A stretch of DNA of 64,000 nt, taken from NCBI RefSeq assembly GCF_048773025.1, contig NC_133544.1:76049001-76113000 (forward strand), read 5' to 3'. The DNA comes from Camelus bactrianus. Lineage: Eukaryota; Chordata; Mammalia; Artiodactyla; Camelidae. Of the stretch, positions 23,109-33,344 are shown one piece after another (position 1 is the first letter of the stretch; the number at the start of each line of letters is the position of its first letter). The notes below the pieces were generated by a model. That model did not search any database, had not been told where the DNA came from, and saw only the letters and a list, made by a program, of their open reading frames with translations. The position numbers were made by a program, and so were the translations under genes.

Positions 23109-23244
23109 GCCATCCTGGATGGCTTCTGATTTGGTGCCCTGGCCCCCGATATCCAGGGTGTGCATGTCCACGGATACCAAGATGGCCTTGCAGATGGAGG
23201 TGATGTAGGGGTGCAGCTTGAGTGGGTTGAGCACGTATCATACA
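23109..23244 (-). pseudogene. IDH3G: IDH3G processed-pseudogene fragment
   Basis: Read on the minus strand, a frame free of stops encodes '[17 protein letters not shown]' then '[18 protein letters not shown]'. This matches the C-terminal region of the gamma subunit of mitochondrial NAD-dependent isocitrate dehydrogenase, which from memory in human reads '..LDHLKLHSYATSIRKA..' and 'MHTPDIGGQGTTSEAIQD'. The parent protein is a regulatory subunit of the IDH3 complex in the TCA cycle and its gene is X-linked. Only about 42 codons remain. Both ends of the coding sequence are missing, three residues (Asn-Glu-Asn in the parent) are deleted before 'MHT', and the frame meets a TAG right after the homology ends. 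It cannot make a useful product. It shares orientation with the L1 immediately downstream on the minus strand (22402-23095), which suggests joint retrotransposition. Identification is by recalled protein sequence. Confidence 0.8.
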
Positions 23245-23280
23245 CCCCCCCCACACACGCATATACACATATATATATTA
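23240..23280. repeat. C-run plus CA/TA-rich low complexity
   Basis: A run of C followed by 'acacacgcatatacacatat' and TA repeats joins the IDH3G fragment to the next L1 piece. Confidence 0.85.
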
Positions 23281-23620
23281 CCCTTCATATTCTTTTTCAT
23301 TATAGGCCATTATAAGGTACTGAATATAGTTCCCTGTGCTATGCAGTAGGACCTTGCTATTTATCTATTTTATATATAGTAGTTAGTATATGCAAATCTC
23401 AATCTCCCAATTTATCCCCCATCCCCTTTTCCCCAGTAACCATAAGTTTGTTTCCTATGTCTGTGAGTATGTTTCTGTTTTATAAATAGGTTCATTTGTC
23501 TCACTTTTTTTAGATTCCACAAATAAGTGATATCACATGGTGGTATTTTTCTTTCTCTTTCTGGCTTCCTTCACTTAGTATGACAATCTCCAGGTCCATC
23601 CATTTTGCTGCAGAGGCCTG
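23255..23620 (-). mobile_element. L1 fragment lacking its 3' tail, minus strand
   Basis: The cetartiodactyl L1 3' UTR reversed ('cttcatattctttttcatta', 'ttccctgtgctatgcagtag') and the ORF2 tail ('ttagattccacaaataagtg', 'caatctccaggtccatccat') are present. The last 70-80 bases of the element and its poly(A) are missing on the left, where the sequence runs into low-complexity DNA. The 3' end was probably lost by deletion or slippage. Confidence 0.85.
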
Positions 23621-23624
23621 TTTA

Positions 23625-24095
23625 TTTTTACGGTTTAAAAAAATTGGCTTTCTGAAATTCTGCTTGGGGTCTCAGCGCTTCCTGCTTGCTGTGCCCCTGT
23701 GCACCTCCAGTGTTGGTATGTAAATGTGTGGAGCTTGTCCCCTGGAGTTTCCATGGGGTCTACATTAACTTTACTTTCCTTATATGGATCTAAGCAGCAC
23801 TCAGCAGATTAGAATCAGTTCCTGGAAGATCATCTAATAGAGAGTTGTGGCTTAGCTGGCTAGGGACACTCTGCTGTGAGTCTTGCTGCTGAATATTTTA
23901 AAACAAAAATAGATCAAGGAACTGGAGAAAATCTCCCTCTGTCTTTGCCTCACCTCCCAATTTCTGCTCCTTTGGGTTTGTCCCAACATGATCTTGCTGC
24001 CTGTAATCATTGTGTTCAGGAAGGTGGAAGGCTTCCAAGACCAGGGCGCCGTTGCTGTTCCCTTTGTCTCTTCCTTGAGCCCTGTGGCTGAATGC
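23625..24095. other. Unassigned sequence
   Basis: No confident repeat. Moderate GC with several short frames on each strand. Confidence 0.35.
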
Positions 24096-24123
24096 TTCTT
24101 TTTTTTTTTTTTTTCATGCATAG

Positions 24124-24219
24124 GTAAAATAAGCAAATCTCGAAGAATACCAACAGGAGAGAAAATGAGGGTGTTTCTTGCCAATCCCCTTCTTGAAAGG
24201 CCCCCTTCCCATGCACCAG
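24124..24219 (+). other. Weak candidate exon (96 bp) or retroposed sequence
   Basis: A long T tract (24099-24114) followed by 'catgcatag' resembles a polypyrimidine tract with a 3' splice site. 96 bases later 'caccag|gtgggc' resembles a donor site. The interval is a multiple of three and open in one frame ('KISKSRRIPTGEKMRVFLAN...'). I recognise no protein in it. An alternative is that the T tract is the reversed poly(A) of a retroposed sequence on the minus strand. Kept only as a candidate. Confidence 0.15.
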
Positions 24220-25498
24220 GTGGGCTGGGGGGCTATGCCTCTCCCTCTAAGCCTGATTTCACAGTGATTTTTATGAAGCTATTCTGGCCCCTGATATGTT
24301 CTCTTAAAACAAACAAGTGATCAGTGATCTTTTCTTTCTTTTTTTTATTTTTCTTTTTATTCTGGTGTTTTCTTTCTAATGAGAGGTATATGAATCATTC
24401 AGTCATATACTTCATTTGCATAAGAATGCACTGGGTTATGTGAGAGCTTTGCGGAAGGCAACAGGTTATGTGGATTAAATACAGTTCCTCAATGCTGACA
24501 GGTTTTTCACTGTGGGGAATTCTTTTTTAAGTATTACGAATGCAAAATGAAGGTGTGGGTGATGGTTGGGGGAAATCAGTCAAGAGCTGGTGACTTTAAT
24601 TTTTGTTAAAAGAACAGAAAGAAACTTTCCTTGCGTATTTTATAATTAAGAACAGGGCGAAATACTCTTCTGTCCAATTGAATAATTCGTTACTGTTTTA
24701 AAGAGAGAGTGGGGTAGGGTTGGCAGTAGATACTGGAGGAGGCCTACATGCAGGATGGTGGATCATGTAGCAGTTTAGAGATGACAGTGAGGACGTCGGG
24801 ACTGTGCGGCAGGGTACTAGACAAGGCTGTCCACTGGGAGCTAGACCTCTTGGTGTTGGCTCCAGAGGCTAGAACAAAGTTAAGTGAAGATCAGATCAGG
24901 GTCACACTCTAACCATTCTCACCCTTGCTGTCTGTATGTTGTTTAAATCTCAGTTGTGGCCAAAGACCAATTTCTGATGTGAGCCTGTTTGCTCTTAGTC
25001 ACCCTGATACATTTTACTGAGGCTGTTCCTCTCTCAGGGAAGGTCATCTTTTGGCCCAAGTTTGCATTATTAAGAAGGAGGCCTGAGGAGCAGGAAGCAA
25101 CATCTTTCTAACCAGTCAGACCAACTGAATCAAACTTTATAGTCAAAGGAGAGACAGCTGTTTCTTCTAGATCTTCCTTCCTTGCATTTGCACAAAAGTT
25201 AACTTCCATAGACTAAAAGGTGCAATCTTTTTACAAGATGTGATTTCCATTGGTATACTGTGCAGTGTTTTACAACACAATGTGCACGCGTGCGTGTGAA
25301 TGTGTGTATTGGTTCTCTGAGTCTGATGGGAATGGTTTGAAAAAAAAATCCCAGAATTAAGATAACCTGGGGCAAAAAGCAGCAAAACAAACCTTCAAAT
25401 ATATCCTCAGAAGGTAGGAAGGGAAATGTGGGAGACCCAGAAATGTTCCACCCTCTAGAAAAAGACATCACCTCCTCTATGGGGTTGTGGGGCATGTG
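24220..25498. other. Unassigned sequence
   Basis: Nothing is clearly assignable. An imperfect GT-rich patch lies near 25280-25310 ('gtgcacgcgtgcgtgtgaat'). Confidence 0.4.
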
Positions 25499-25499
25499 G

Positions 25500-26120
25500 T
25501 CAGCAAGAATGGCTTCTGGCTCTCAGCTGCTTTGGGATCTTCCTCAGCTCTAGAGAGCTGCTCAGTGGGGCTGCTGCTCTTCCTGGGACAGCCTGCGGTC
25601 GAGTGAAGTGGAGGGACGAAGCCTGGCCACGTCAGTCCACCAGCCAACTCAGATGGGCAATACGTAGTCCTGAACTTCCTACCAGTTTCCTGGAGACGTT
25701 GTTGGGTCTGCTTTGCAGTTCCCCTACTGCTGCTTCTGCAGCTTTCCTTGCAAAGATGTTGACTCTTAAATATTCTGCCTCCCAAACTCCATCCAGATGT
25801 CTGCTTCTGGAGAACCCACCTTGTGACAGTTGGTGCCTGTTTCTGAGAAAGCCAGCAGTGAGACTGGGATTTGGAGATGTTTTGCCGATCCTGGCTGGCA
25901 CCGAGCACCCCATTACTTGCAGAAGGTGAAGCATAATGAGAAGTTCAGTTGAGAAAACTTCTGTCAGTGTTACATTGGAATGCTGTACGGGTGAAAGTGT
26001 GGTGCAGGCACTGGTGCGTGTGATGTGTCAGGTGTTCGGGGTCTGTGGAGGAAAGAGCTCTAAGGACAGCAGGGTTGAGTGGCTTTGGCTACTTGCCATT
26101 GATACTACAGAAAGATAACT
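25500..26120 (+). mobile_element. LTR-like interspersed repeat, family unresolved
   Basis: The segment ends its first half with 'atgtctgcttctggagaacc' and 'caccttgtgacagt', a signature that recurs in variant form near 37510, 39770, 58735 and 61665. The continuation 'tgagaaagccagcagtgaga' and 'gggtgaaagtgtggtgcagg' also reads like a known interspersed repeat. The 143-codon antisense frame (25477-25908) and the 108-codon sense frame here are by-products of its GC-rich composition. Treated as a broken fossil. Confidence 0.45.
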
Positions 26121-26124
26121 AACA

Positions 26125-27150
26125 CTTGAGGGCAAGTAAAAGCTTAGCTTGGCTCTCAGCTCCTGCAGGTGGAGGGCTGAGAGATTCAAGGACCAAGCCC
26201 AGGATTTAGGAATCAGAGTGGCTGGACTTCAAAGCAAGTTAAACACTCAATAAAGCAGCCATCATATGCTGAGGACAGGGCCCAGGTTAAGAAAATATGA
26301 GACTGACACCCTGGATATAGACTCCTTTGTGATTGCCCTTGAAGATTTTGCCTCCCCAGACTCTCGTGAGTATTCCTTAGTAAGAACTCCCCTTCCCCCG
26401 AGAAGAGGGAGCAGAGGCCTCTCCTGGAAGGTGCCATGCGCCCCGCCTCTGGGCCTGCTTCACCTCTGCTCCTGGCCACTAGGCCTGTGCTAGTGTTAAG
26501 AGGCCGTGTAGTCCAGCCTGGGGCAACATTCCAGCCCTGCTACCTCACCCTTCCTCTCAAAGGTGATTCCAAACTCCTCACCATTGTCTGCTTCCAGAGA
26601 ACACATCCTATGAGAGGAAGGGTAGCTTAAGGCAGTCACAAAATCATTCAAAAATGTCACTGTGGGAAACTGGGAGTCCAGCACGGGAGAGCACCTGGGT
26701 TACATTTTGACAAGACATAACCCCAGAAGGACCATTTCTAGGCAAAACTGTCAAGTAGGCAGAATTTATCTTTAGAACGCTCTCCCATCACCCTGTCTGC
26801 CCCTGTCCCCTTGCCCCACCTCCACCCCCAGCTGTCAAGTCTTCTTTTCCCAAACATGTAAGGTCCTGCCCTCCTGGTTGCCCCCACCTTACTCTGGTTC
26901 CCTGTGTGCCAGGACCTCTCACTTTGGACTCCCCCATATCGAAATTTATCTCTGATACATAATACCTGTACGCATGAACCATGGACGATGTATTAACGTA
27001 TTTCTTTCACAAAATGTTTACTCTAGCTACAACAGGTCAGAATTCCTAAAATCCTACTATGTGCCATGAAGAATGCAGATGGGATCTGTTTCCTTATTAA
27101 TTCCACCTACCTTTAGCCTTGTCCTTCCTAAGTGTATTCATTACACTGTC
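26125..27150. other. Unassigned, relatively GC-rich sequence
   Basis: No repeat or exon is recognised. Short frames occur on both strands at 26213-26684 without homology that I recognise. Confidence 0.4.
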
Positions 27151-27154
27151 CCTT

Positions 27155-27228
27155 GAGCAGGCTTTCTGGAATGCAAATTGATCATATTCTTTGCCTTCTT
27201 GAAATGTCTCCACGACACTCATGAGCCT
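27155..27228 (+). mobile_element. L2 fragment, left part, plus strand
   Basis: 'gcaaattgatcatattcttt' followed by 'gccttcttgaaatgtctcca' matches L2 ORF2 ('gatcatgtcactcccctgct', 'aaaacccttcaatggctcc'). It continues at 27608 after the MIR insertion. Confidence 0.6.
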
Positions 27229-27239
27229 CAGTTTTAGGT

Positions 27240-27600
27240 AACAAGGATGATAATAGCTATCTTTTACTAAGTACTTTGTAAAAGCCAGGCACCATCCTTG
27301 GCATTCTTTATGGGTTAGCTTAGTAGTTTCTCACTCCATCCCAATGAGGCAGGTAAAATTTTTTTTTTTTTTTTTTTGGTGGGAGGGAGGTAATTAGGTT
27401 TTATTTATTTATTTAATTTAAAATGAAGGTATTGGGGATTGAACCCAGGACTTTCTGCATGCTAAGCATGTACTCTGCCACGGAGCTATACCCTTCCTCT
27501 GGTAAATTCTTGTTTCCATTTTATAGCCCTGGATTCGGGTGTGAGTCCAGGATATGACATCCTGCTCCCCTAGCCACTGCACCACACTGCCCAGATCTTT
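27240..27600 (-). mobile_element. MIR, minus strand, split by a camelid SINE
   Basis: 'gataatagctatcttttact', 'gccaggcaccatccttggca' and 'ctcactccatcccaatgagg' are the left half of the MIR reverse complement. After the SINE, 'ccattttatagccctggat' and 'gacatcctgctcccctagcc' are the right half. The MIR itself lies inside an L2. Confidence 0.8.
27361..27500 (-). mobile_element. Camelid tRNA-derived SINE (vic-1-like), minus strand
   Basis: Read reversed, 'gggtatagctccgtggcaga' carries the A box and 'gggttcaatccccaatac' a well-preserved B box, ending in a poly(A) of about 17 (the T run at 27361-27377). A target duplication GGTAAAATT (27352-27360) / GGTAAATTC (27501-27509) flanks it within the MIR. 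Better preserved than the copy at 5006. Confidence 0.9.
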
Positions 27601-27607
27601 TCTGTGG

Positions 27608-28015
27608 TTTGTAGAGGCCTATATAACATGGCCCCAGCTCATCTCCCCAGCCTCACCCAGGCTGTGACCATTCCCCAGCCTGAATTCACTGGACTCTACT
27701 ATGCTTCCAGACCTTTCTTCCTGTTGTTTTCTAGAACTCCCCACAATGGACACTATATCCTGCTATTCTCTCCTCACTTAGCCTCTGTTCACCCTTCCAG
27801 AATCCATTTAGGCATCACTTCGTCAACTCCTCTCACCATTCTCCAAACATGGGGGGCCCTCCATGTGTCTACCCTTATTGTGAGCCCTGTTTGCCATCCC
27901 CACTGGCCTGTAGATTCCTAGGGGGAGAGAATGTCTTGCTCACTGCCGGAACTGGTAGTACCTGCTGCAGGGTAGTTGCTCGAAAACAGTAATGGTGGTT
28001 TAAATAAATGAATGA
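27608..28015 (+). mobile_element. L2 3' part, plus strand
   Basis: 'acatggccccagctcatctc', 'ccagacctttcttcctgttg', 'catcacttcgtcaactcctc' and a 3' tail ending 'aataaatgaatgaac' follow L2 order to its very 3' end. The 105-codon sense frame here is L2. Confidence 0.8.
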
Positions 28016-28076
28016 ACCCGAGGGAATACATGAGATGGGAATTTCTTGGTGGTGGTGGTGGAGGTGCACAGGTGTG

Positions 28077-28470
28077 TGATGGTTAATTTTGTGTGTCAGC
28101 TTGACTGGCTCACTGATGCCCTGAGAGTCGGTAAAACTATTTCTAGGTGTGTGTCTGTGAGGATGTTTCTGGAAGAGATTAGCATTTGAATGGGCAGACT
28201 GAGAACAGACGATCACTCTCACCACCTCACCAATGGGAGTGGAAATCATCCAATATGCTGAGGGCCTGAACAGAACAAAGGTAGAGGAAAGGTGAACTTG
28301 CTCTCTGCTTCAGCTGGGACATCCATCTTCTTTTGCCTTGGACATCAGCACTTCTGGTTCTTGGTCCTTGAGACTTGGACCACAACTTACACCATTGTAT
28401 CCCCACCCCTCCCATCCTCCAGCTAGTAGACTACAAATCATGAAACCCTTTGGCCTTCATAATCACGAGT
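28077..28470 (+). mobile_element. LTR-like repeat ('gatggttaattttgtgtgtc' family), plus strand
   Basis: It starts 'tgatggttaattttgtgtgt' and proceeds through 'tttctggaagagattagcat', 'catccaatatgctgagggcc' and 'cttctggttcttggtccttg', a familiar mammalian LTR-type repeat. A second copy lies at 61083-61462. I do not recall the official family name. Broken and old. Confidence 0.6.
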
Positions 28471-28493
28471 CTCTCTCTGTCTGTCTGTCTGTC

Positions 28494-28553
<60 letters not shown>

Positions 28554-28554
28554 G
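28471..28554. repeat. Composite (TCTG)n-(TC)n-(TA)n microsatellite
   Basis: Blocks of CTGT, then TC, then TA follow one another directly at the 3' end of the preceding LTR-like element. Relatives of this element also tend to carry microsatellites at this point. Confidence 0.95.
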
Positions 28555-28559
28555 ATGCC

Positions 28560-29945
28560 ATTTTCTGGCTATGCAGTCCTATCTTTCTCTTTGGATAGCC
28601 TTGTGAGAAGGAGGCATAATAGAGAAAAAAGCAAAAATAGCGGTTTGTGCACTGAGCTCTAGCCACCTTGCCCCCAGAATTCATCTGTGGACTCTCTGGT
28701 GTTTGGGGTTAAATTCTGGATCCAAGTCAGGTCCACAGTCTGTTGTGCCATTTTGGTTCTGACTATGTGTGCCACCCAGGAGGATTTGGGCTGGCAGTAT
28801 TCCAAGCCAGAAGAAGCCTGACAATTGCTTGTTGAAAGCAAATTGTTACCAGCTCTCCAGATATTTGCAGCCTGACAAATAAACTGTCTTCCTCAAAAGA
28901 GTTTAGACACACCTAACTAAACACTGAATACCCAGATGGCCCATCACAAATGAAAAGGTGGTAAATGAGAAAAGCCCAGTGTAATCAATGTTGCTGTCTT
29001 CTCAACCACATGGAGAAAAATCCCAATCAATTTTTGAGATAGTTCTTTTTAAAATGAGGGAATGCTGAGAATGAAAGACTATTCCATATATAGAAAAAGA
29101 TTCCAGGAAACCTTATTCTAATTCAAAATGTTCACATTCTTGCAATTAATGAGATTTGCTCTGTAGCAAAAGAGGAAAACTAAGGTATATCAATTTTAGA
29201 AGCTTTGGACAAAACTGAGTAAATGCTGCAAAATTTTTCAGTGTTTTTTTGTCTACAAAATAATAAAATAATAGCTAAAAGACAGCAAGAAATAAGCAGA
29301 CTGGTGTGGAGGGATTATTTTGCAAATGCATTTCTTTTTTAATTAAAAAGAAAACTTACCTGAATTGTTTTTAGAAATGACATAATAATCTAAGAACAAA
29401 GATTTCTGAAAAGTTTGGATATTTATTTTAAACCAACTTGATGAAAAGACCTTTAACTTGCTGTACAGCTTGCTGACTGAATATTTACTACTCTATGAAG
29501 TCAGAGATTTTTTTTTTCCTTCATGGTCTCTGATTTTTCTCCCCCTTCATAAGGGAGATTGTCTCTTTCCTGGTTGGGTTTCAGTGAATCAGAATATTGG
29601 TCAAATATTTATTGAGGGCTCATGATTTGACACATGCTGGCCTACTGTTTAGATCTGACTTCTGACCATGCCTCTGTTGCTTTCTCATGTGTAGAGAGTG
29701 GTTTTGGCTGATTTTGAGCAGGCTGAAAGCACATTTTCCCCATGGATCTCAGGGCATCCTGGCTATACCTGTTTTAGCTGTGACTTTCTCATGTGTAGAG
29801 TGCTCCATTCTCTTACAGCTCCCAACCTTCCTGCCCACAGTGTCCTCTCTCCCCAATCTCAGTACCCACCCCACTGTACCACCTGGCCAGGGCTGAATGG
29901 AAACTCAGGGCACATTGCAGAAGAGCCACCTTGTACTGCTGTTCC
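28560..29945. other. Unassigned, AT-rich
   Basis: No exon or firm repeat is recognised. 28980-29480 is AT-rich, lacks low-complexity decay and could include conserved non-coding DNA. A small L2/MIR-like tail ('aaatatttattgagggctca') lies near 29605. Confidence 0.4.
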
Positions 29946-29947
29946 TT

Positions 29948-30300
29948 CTTCTAAACCCTTAAGTACTTACTGTGTGTGCTGGGCACTGTTCTAGGTGTTG
30001 GAGAGATAGGAAGTCATACGTAAGCAAATGAATAACCAGCATGGTTTCAGAAATGATGAATGCTAAGGGGAAGTGAGGCATGGGCTTTCCTTTTTATTGG
30101 GAGGGTGGGGTGAATGTCAAGAAAGAGACTACTCTGCAGAGATCTAGAGGCAGAGAACTTGAGGCACAGAGGTAAGCAACTGTAAAGGCAATAAGGTGGA
30201 AACAAAAAGGCCAGTCTGATTGGATCACAGTGAGCAGGGAAGGGTGCCTTCTGGAGGGAACTGGAAGTGAAGTTATAGAGGTAAAAAGGAGGCAGACCAT
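29948..30300 (-). mobile_element. L2 3' part, minus strand
   Basis: 'ttaagtacttactgtgtgtg', 'ctgggcactgttctaggtgt' and 'acttgaggcacagaggtaag' are the reversed L2 3' tail and upstream ORF2. It resumes at 30685 after an inserted repeat. Confidence 0.7.
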
Positions 30301-30302
30301 TT

Positions 30303-30682
30303 ACCATTGTTTAGTGGATTGCCCCCACCTTCCCATCATGGCTCACTCTTCACTGCTCTGTGTCCTGTGGACTGCGTTTCCCTGCTGTCTGCCCTGTGCT
30401 TGGATCTGGCCAATGAGGAGTCTCCAGCAGATGGGAAGGGAGGGGCCTGGATATTTAGCTGCGAGTCTCAGCTTCATACAGTCTTTCTGTCCTCAGGTAA
30501 CTGCCACCCTTTCAGGCCTGGTATGCTAACTGTGCCCTGCTGTTACTAGCTCTGGGGATTCCACTCTACCTATAGCTTCACGACAGCCTGCCCACACTCT
30601 TGAGGAGGAAATATTTACAACTTTTTCCTAATGTGAAAAATGTCTTCTGTTTCCTGTGGGACTCTGACTCAGATAGCTAAGT
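30303..30682 (+). mobile_element. LTR-like interspersed repeat inserted in L2
   Basis: 'ggatctggccaatgaggagt', 'ctgttactagctctggggat' and the end 'gtctcctgtgggactctgac'-like tail match a common mammalian repeat of LTR type that I cannot name. It splits the surrounding minus-strand L2. Broken fossil. Confidence 0.45.
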
Positions 30683-30684
30683 CA

Positions 30685-31190
30685 GCGGTGGCAAAGAGTG
30701 TGGATTTCATCTTAAATACAATGGAAACCTATTTGAGATTTTAATTTTAAGCCAAGTTTATTGCTGTATAATGTATAGGCAATAAAATTCACTCCTTTTA
30801 GGTGTGTAGTTTTATGAATTTTGATAAAGGCCTATGGTCATATGATCCCCGCTGCAATCAGAATGCAGAACACTGCCAACCCTTTGATAGTTTTAAACAA
30901 GGGGGTTGCATGACCTTGTTTCCATTTTTCAAACTTTACTCACACTTGAAGAAAGATTACAGGAAGGCAGGAGTAGTCAGTCACAGAGAGGCTCATTAGA
31001 AAGCTACTTACAGTGGTATAGACACTGTGCTGGACAATCAGGGTGTAACAGTGAATGATCCTCTGTTCTTAAAAAGATGATTGTCTAGTGAGAAATCAAT
31101 GAGGAAACGTTGTAATTCAGTGTGATAGCTTGTGCCAATATGCTGAAATCTGGTGTGCTATGGGAGTAACTGGAAAGAACATATAAGGGA
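30685..31190 (-). mobile_element. L2 continuation, minus strand, with a small L1M 3' insertion
   Basis: 'gtgtggatttcatcttaaat' and, after 30890, 'aagggggttgcatgaccttg' continue L2 reversed. The 30748-30885 interval ('ataatgtataggcaataaaa', 'ctgcaatcagaatgcagaac') is an old L1M 3' UTR reversed, inserted in between. A further L2 tail ('ctgtgctggacaatcagggt') begins near 31025. Confidence 0.6.
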
Positions 31191-31427
31191 TTAGTAATGT
31201 ACAAATTCTACCTTCCTGTGACCTCTCTGATACAACCAATACCTCTGCCCTGGGCTGGGGGTCCCCATAAAAGGTCTGATTCCATCAGCACCAGTACTTG
31301 TGTACAGAGGAGAGCATCATATTTGAATTCTCTAAATCTCAACAGTTCCTAGGTATGAATGCCTCTCCTTCAAAGAAAAGAGCAGAAACATAAAGAGATT
31401 AATACCTCGACATCAGATAACATGTAT

Positions 31428-31605
31428 CAGTGCCTCTTGACATTTTCCGTATCACAGTCCGCATAGCACACTCCGCTAGAGACCAGAGGCTGCTCCCTGC
31501 TGAGAGTGGACCAACCAGAGTGTCTTGACACCCAGTTCCCACCCAGTCACCTTGACGGCTGAGGGAGGTCCTGATTTTGGCTCACCTCTTAGTTGAGAAG
31601 TGCTG
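31428..31605. mobile_element. Non-autonomous hAT-type element with inverted ends
   Basis: The left end 'cagtgcctcttgacattt' and the right end 'tagttgagaagtgctg' are imperfect inverse complements of the hAT-Charlie terminal motif 'cagtgcttctcaac'. Its length (178 bp) fits MER5/MER20-like miniature elements. No clear 8-bp duplication remains. Confidence 0.5.
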
Positions 31606-31639
31606 GCACTGTCTCCCTCCCCAATGGAAAAGTCTCATA

Positions 31640-31790
31640 GGAGAGTGAAGAGTCCTGGATTGAGATGAAGCCTGGTTTAAGTCACAGCATCATTTGGGTC
31701 ATCTCTGCCAAGGCACCGACCCGTGTGAGCCTCAGTTACCTCACCTAGAAAATGAGAATATTTTACCATCTTATGGACTACTGAGCACTT
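31640..31790 (+). mobile_element. MIR SINE, plus strand
   Basis: 'tgaagcctggtttaagtcac' then 'gtgagcctcagttacctcac' and 'ctagaaaatgagaatatttt' fit MIR order. Confidence 0.7.
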
Positions 31791-31794
31791 TCTC

Positions 31795-32635
31795 CAACAT
31801 CAGTGATTACATTGCAAAAACCTCAGTGACGGGGGGCATAAAGAACCCTCTGGGTTGACCACAGTGCTCTGCTTGACATGTGCACCTGGGAAAATGCTTG
31901 TGCTTAACTTTGGCCACCCTGGAAGAGCAGCTTCAGGAAGGCCAGGGGAGAAGAAGAGGAAAACGCTGACGGCTCTCAACACTAGCCACCCACTGTCACT
32001 ACCCACCTGAATCACCTCCTTTCACCTATATCAACACCACCAGCTCTAATCACCACCTCCACCACATTCCTGGAGAGCAGAGACTAGGAGAAGAAAAATG
32101 AGAAAATGTGGCTGGAGGTACCATCTGGGTTGATTTTAGGTTATTAAATAACAGACTTGAAGGGGATTGAATATCATTCTTTTTTCACCAATTCGATCCT
32201 TGGTTATGTTTCCCTAAGTTTTAAAATCAACTTTCCCCCTCATTTATAGAATTATCTGAAATGTCTTGTTAAAAGTACACAACAGCTATTAAAGGCTCTG
32301 TTTTAGTAGACAAGTAGGTATCTCTCTTTATAATCGAGAGAGGAATGTCTTCAATTTTACAAAATGCTAAGTCAGTAGAAAACCCAGGCAGGAAGAAGAG
32401 GATGGTTTTTTTGGTTATCAAAATCACTAAGATGATGATAATAATAAATACAATAAGAAATATAACCCATAATGATAATGCTAAGAGATGGCATTTATTG
32501 AGAAGAGCTCAGTGGTACAAGTGAGGTCCAAACAGTTAACAAGCATGAAATCCAGGGCTCATTATTATAAAGTTAATGAAATGATCAGGCTGAGCCTGCT
32601 GTGGAGGTCAGGGATGAATGGCTAGGTAAGACCAT
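31795..32635. other. Unassigned sequence
   Basis: No repeat or exon is recognised. A short ATA/ATG-rich patch lies at 32430-32490. Confidence 0.4.
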
Positions 32636-32639
32636 CTGA

Positions 32640-32805
32640 ATTTTCCAGGTTTCATTGTGCATGCTATGTAGTAGACATTGTGTTAGGCAGTTTATATGAT
32701 TATCTTGCTTAATTCTGAAAGACATCCCTATGAAGTGGGTAGGTACTATGGATCCTGCCAAATAACCACTGAAAAAGCCAAGGCTCAAAGATTCAGTATG
32801 CTTTC
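32640..32805 (-). mobile_element. MIR SINE, minus strand
   Basis: 'tgctatgtagtagacattgt', 'cagtttatatgattatcttg' and 'catccctatgaagtgggtag' match the reversed MIR. Confidence 0.75.
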
Positions 32806-33034
32806 AGCCAGGCTGAGGTCGGGAAGGGGACCAATGGCTTATTAGAAGACTTGTACCTTTGGGAGGCAACTTTAAGTCTTGAGCCCGCTTTTGGAGCTAA
32901 CTAGCCAATGCAGTGGGCAATTTATTGCTTCAAGTTCTTTTATGATGTTCTGATATTATTCTTAGAAGTCTCTGAGAGGGACCAGAACATGACATCAATT
33001 AAGTTTACTCCAAGGTCAACCTATACACTAGGCT

Positions 33035-33200
33035 GATGGTTTTCAAATTTTGCCGTGCCTCATAATCACCTGGAGAGCCCATTAGCCCACAGAGGTCTCT
33101 CCCCTATCCTGGCCTTAAGTCAGAACCTCTGGGGTTGGGGCCTAGAAAGCTGCATCCCCAAGGAATTCTGACGCCTATCTGTTTCGGAACTACTGCAGTA
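33035..33200 (+). mobile_element. MER5-type hAT-Charlie element, plus strand
   Basis: 'gatggttttcaaattttgcc', 'ataatcacctggagagccca' and 'agaacctctggggttggggc' follow the MER5-type consensus, ending near 'ggaactactgcag'. Confidence 0.75.
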
Positions 33201-33344
33201 GGCCAAGAAATCATCTCTTATTCTACTTTTTCACCTCAAGTTATGCTCGTATATATTGTCAAAAACCTTCTTAGAATCAAGAATCTGATGGATACAGTAA
33301 AACAGAATTGCATCACCAATATATAAAGACTGCATGTTTGTTGC

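Noticed and set aside
22757-23254. 165-codon minus-strand open frame
   Set aside because: It crosses the IDH3G fragment in the wrong frame and then L1 ORF2, so it is a chance fusion of two relics.
25477-25908. 143-codon minus-strand frame
   Set aside because: It is antisense to an LTR-like repeat and has no recognisable domain.
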